Shown here in pieces: positions 7,687 through 9,090 of a stretch of 9,090 nucleotides of DNA (the first letter of the stretch is position 1; the number at the start of each line of letters is the position of its first letter). The notes under the pieces are model-generated. The model worked only from the letters and a program-made list of their open reading frames with translations, did no database searches and had not been told where the DNA came from. This stretch comes from Planctomycetaceae bacterium (GTDB lineage Bacteria > Planctomycetota > Planctomycetia > Pirellulales > Pirellulaceae), in assembly GCA_002702965.1 (NCBI GenBank), contig PADE01000105.1, positions 19,317 to 28,406 of the forward strand, in the 5' to 3' direction. A program made the translations under genes and the position numbers.

Positions 7687-8919
7687 CTATCGATTAAACG
7701 CGCGCAACACCTTGTGTCCTTTGTGGATTCCATACACGTCGACAGCTGGAAGCCGCAGATTCTCGTCTCCCTGAGGCCGCCAGTAGACGTGGTCGTTGTC
7801 CAGCAGGACATACCCTGGTTCCCCGTCTCGCGTCGCCTGCGCGACCAGGATCTGATCCCCCAGAAAAAATCCCAGCAGCGACGGGACGAGCGTTTCGTAC
7901 CCTTCTCGCTGGATTTGCGTGAGGTACTCCGAGACACGGCCGGTGGGAGCTTCGGCATCGATTTCCACTTCAAAAATCTCTTCGTGATCGACGTCCCAGC
8001 CGGCGAATCCGGCGTAGACGTCCTCCACAGGAAGGCCACACAAATTGGCGGCAAAGGCGTGTGTCAGGGGGCCGGCGATGGCGATGTTGCTGTACCGCGA
8101 GTTCCCCAATTGATAGGTAAACCGGAACAGAAAACAGTGAACCGGTGATTCATAGCCGGGCCAGAATTGGGTGCGGGAATCGACCAGGTCACAGACGGTC
8201 GGGGGAATCCCCATCTGGGTTGGCTGCGCCAGCCACCAGACTACTTCCGCTTCCGCTTCGGCAGCCGGCGTCTTGAACACACCGTCGATCTGATCACCGA
8301 TTCCCAATTCGTCAGCGTAGGCGAGAGCTCGCAGACGCACGATCGGCTCGGCTGCCAGTTCGATCAACGTTTGTTTGGCTTGTTGCTCACCGAGACGATA
8401 CAAGGCGGCGGCCGATTCGAGCCGCAAACGCCGATGCCGAAGCTCCATAGCTTGGTAGAGTTGACTGACCGCGTTGGTCGTTCCGATCAGCGCCAACGCA
8501 TCGCAGAGCGACACGGCTAACGAGACGCTCTCGGCAACCCGCTGTGCGTCGATCTGCCGGCTTACCGATTCCGGCGTACTCTGTTCCAAACGTTCCAGTT
8601 CCTGAACCAGTCCACCGAGCAGCCTGACGAGTTCCGCTTGACGGCTCTTTGCCGGATGATGCTCGAGCAGTGATTCGCGTACTACATAATTGGCTAGGTC
8701 GAGGACCAGCACCGCCAGGGTGGCGCACGAGAGGCCGTCCAACAAGCGTGGGAACAACGCATCGGCATCGTATTGTTTGGATTGGAACAGTGGAGCCAAT
8801 GCGACCGTCGCATCGACAGGAGGGTCACAGACCAGTAGTTCGGCTAACGTCGCCAGACTTTCCGTGTCGCCCTGCAACGCCAGGCGTCCTGCTTGGTCGC
8901 TGCGTCTTGCGAATTTCAT
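7687..8919 (-). CDS. HEAT-like repeat protein with unassigned C-terminal domain
   Basis: Protein of 410 residues with no recognised enzymatic motif, signal peptide or membrane span, so probably cytoplasmic. Residues 1-215 are almost entirely helical and Leu/Ala-rich; segments such as LRLESAAALYRLGE (165-178) and VRLRALAYADELG (194-206) have the helix-pair look of HEAT/ARM repeats, usually a protein-binding scaffold. The C-terminal half (about 225-410) is different: Trp/Tyr/Phe-rich and predicted alpha/beta, with AGPLTHAFAANL (282-293), YAGFAGWDVDHEEIFEVEID (302-321) and a compact end including LLDNDHVYWRPQG. I cannot place that domain in a family. The ATG at 8919 is the first start after an in-frame TAA (8958-8956); AGG touches it directly, so ribosome binding is not classical. 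It converges with rsgA across 32 bases, and a leftward frame ends 36 bases upstream, suggesting an operon. Confidence 0.85.
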   Translation of the reverse strand: MKFARRSDQAGRLALQGDTESLATLAELLVCDPPVDATVALAPLFQSKQYDADALFPRLLDGLSCATLAVLVLDLANYVVRESLLEHHPAKSRQAELVRLLGGLVQELERLEQSTPESVSRQIDAQRVAESVSLAVSLCDALALIGTTNAVSQLYQAMELRHRRLRLESAAALYRLGEQQAKQTLIELAAEPIVRLRALAYADELGIGDQIDGVFKTPAAEAEAEVVWWLAQPTQMGIPPTVCDLVDSRTQFWPGYESPVHCFLFRFTYQLGNSRYSNIAIAGPLTHAFAANLCGLPVEDVYAGFAGWDVDHEEIFEVEIDAEAPTGRVSEYLTQIQREGYETLVPSLLGFFLGDQILVAQATRDGEPGYVLLDNDHVYWRPQGDENLRLPAVDVYGIHKGHKVLRAFNR

Positions 8920-8955
8920 CCTGCTGGCTTCGCTCGATTCCGGCCCAAGGTTCTC

Positions 8956-9090
8956 TTAGCGAATGATCGCGACATCTCTCTCAGGGCGCTGTCCCGCATC
9001 GTCACTGCCGTCGGCGGCGCCGAGTTCGCGCCAAAACGGGACCGCCTGGAGCGCCTTCACAGAAAATTGACATCTGCCGGCACATATTCC
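8956..9090 (-). CDS. Probable C-terminal fragment of a leftward gene, cut by window edge
   Basis: On the minus strand a frame stays open from the right edge for 44 codons and ends at TAA (8958-8956). Many of its codons end in G or C, like neighbouring genes. The translation contains FSVKALQAVPFWRELG and then a polar tail ending DVAIIR. I recognise no family. The TAA is in the same frame as the HEAT-like gene, 12 codons before its ATG, so this may be the end of an upstream operon partner or, less likely, an N-terminal part of the same protein interrupted by a stop. A 44-codon open frame can arise by chance in GC-rich DNA, hence the low confidence. Confidence 0.4.
   Translation of the reverse strand, partial: GICAGRCQFSVKALQAVPFWRELGAADGSDDAGQRPERDVAIIR

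Noticed and set aside
7564..8148. Rightward 194-codon frame after rsgA
   Set aside because: It overlaps the rsgA end and runs antisense to the HEAT-like gene, and its translation has no recognisable domain.

Overview
This window reads as ordinary chromosome from a GC-rich bacterium of the PVC group, most likely a planctomycete of the Pirellula/Rhodopirellula kind. The main reason is the 3.5 kb gene at 911-4441. It joins a beta-propeller 'membrane-bound dehydrogenase' region, HEAT-like repeats and a C-terminal CxxCH heme domain, an architecture described as typical of Planctomycetes and Verrucomicrobia. A HEAT-like hypothetical protein and sparse Shine-Dalgarno signals fit the same origin. The taxonomic call is inference from protein family content; no rRNA gene is present.

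Layout from left to right. An aldo/keto reductase cut off by the left edge (1-825, +) is followed after 85 bases by the large exported heme protein (911-4441, +). A convergent membrane-anchored metallophosphoesterase (4480-5673, -) comes next. A 366-base divergent gap (5674-6039) separates it from a rightward pair: a small VOC/glyoxalase-fold enzyme (6040-6477) and, 34 bases on, the ribosome-assembly GTPase RsgA (6512-7654). Convergent with RsgA is a HEAT-like protein with an unrecognised C-terminal domain (7687-8919, -). Upstream of that lies the likely C-terminal tail of another leftward gene (8956-9090, -) that runs off the right edge.

How the genes relate. The reductase and the heme protein share a strand and may be co-transcribed. 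Both could act in carbohydrate oxidation, one in the cytoplasm and one outside the cytoplasmic membrane, but nothing in the sequence ties them to a common substrate. The VOC enzyme and RsgA probably share a promoter, with no obvious functional link. The two leftward frames at the right edge probably form another operon.

I found no tRNA, rRNA, CRISPR array, insertion sequence, attachment site or convincing rho-independent terminator. I do not see a clearly new multi-gene system. The best leads are the domain architecture of the heme protein, the unassigned C-terminal domain of the HEAT-like protein, and the single in-frame stop codon separating the latter from the open frame upstream of it.
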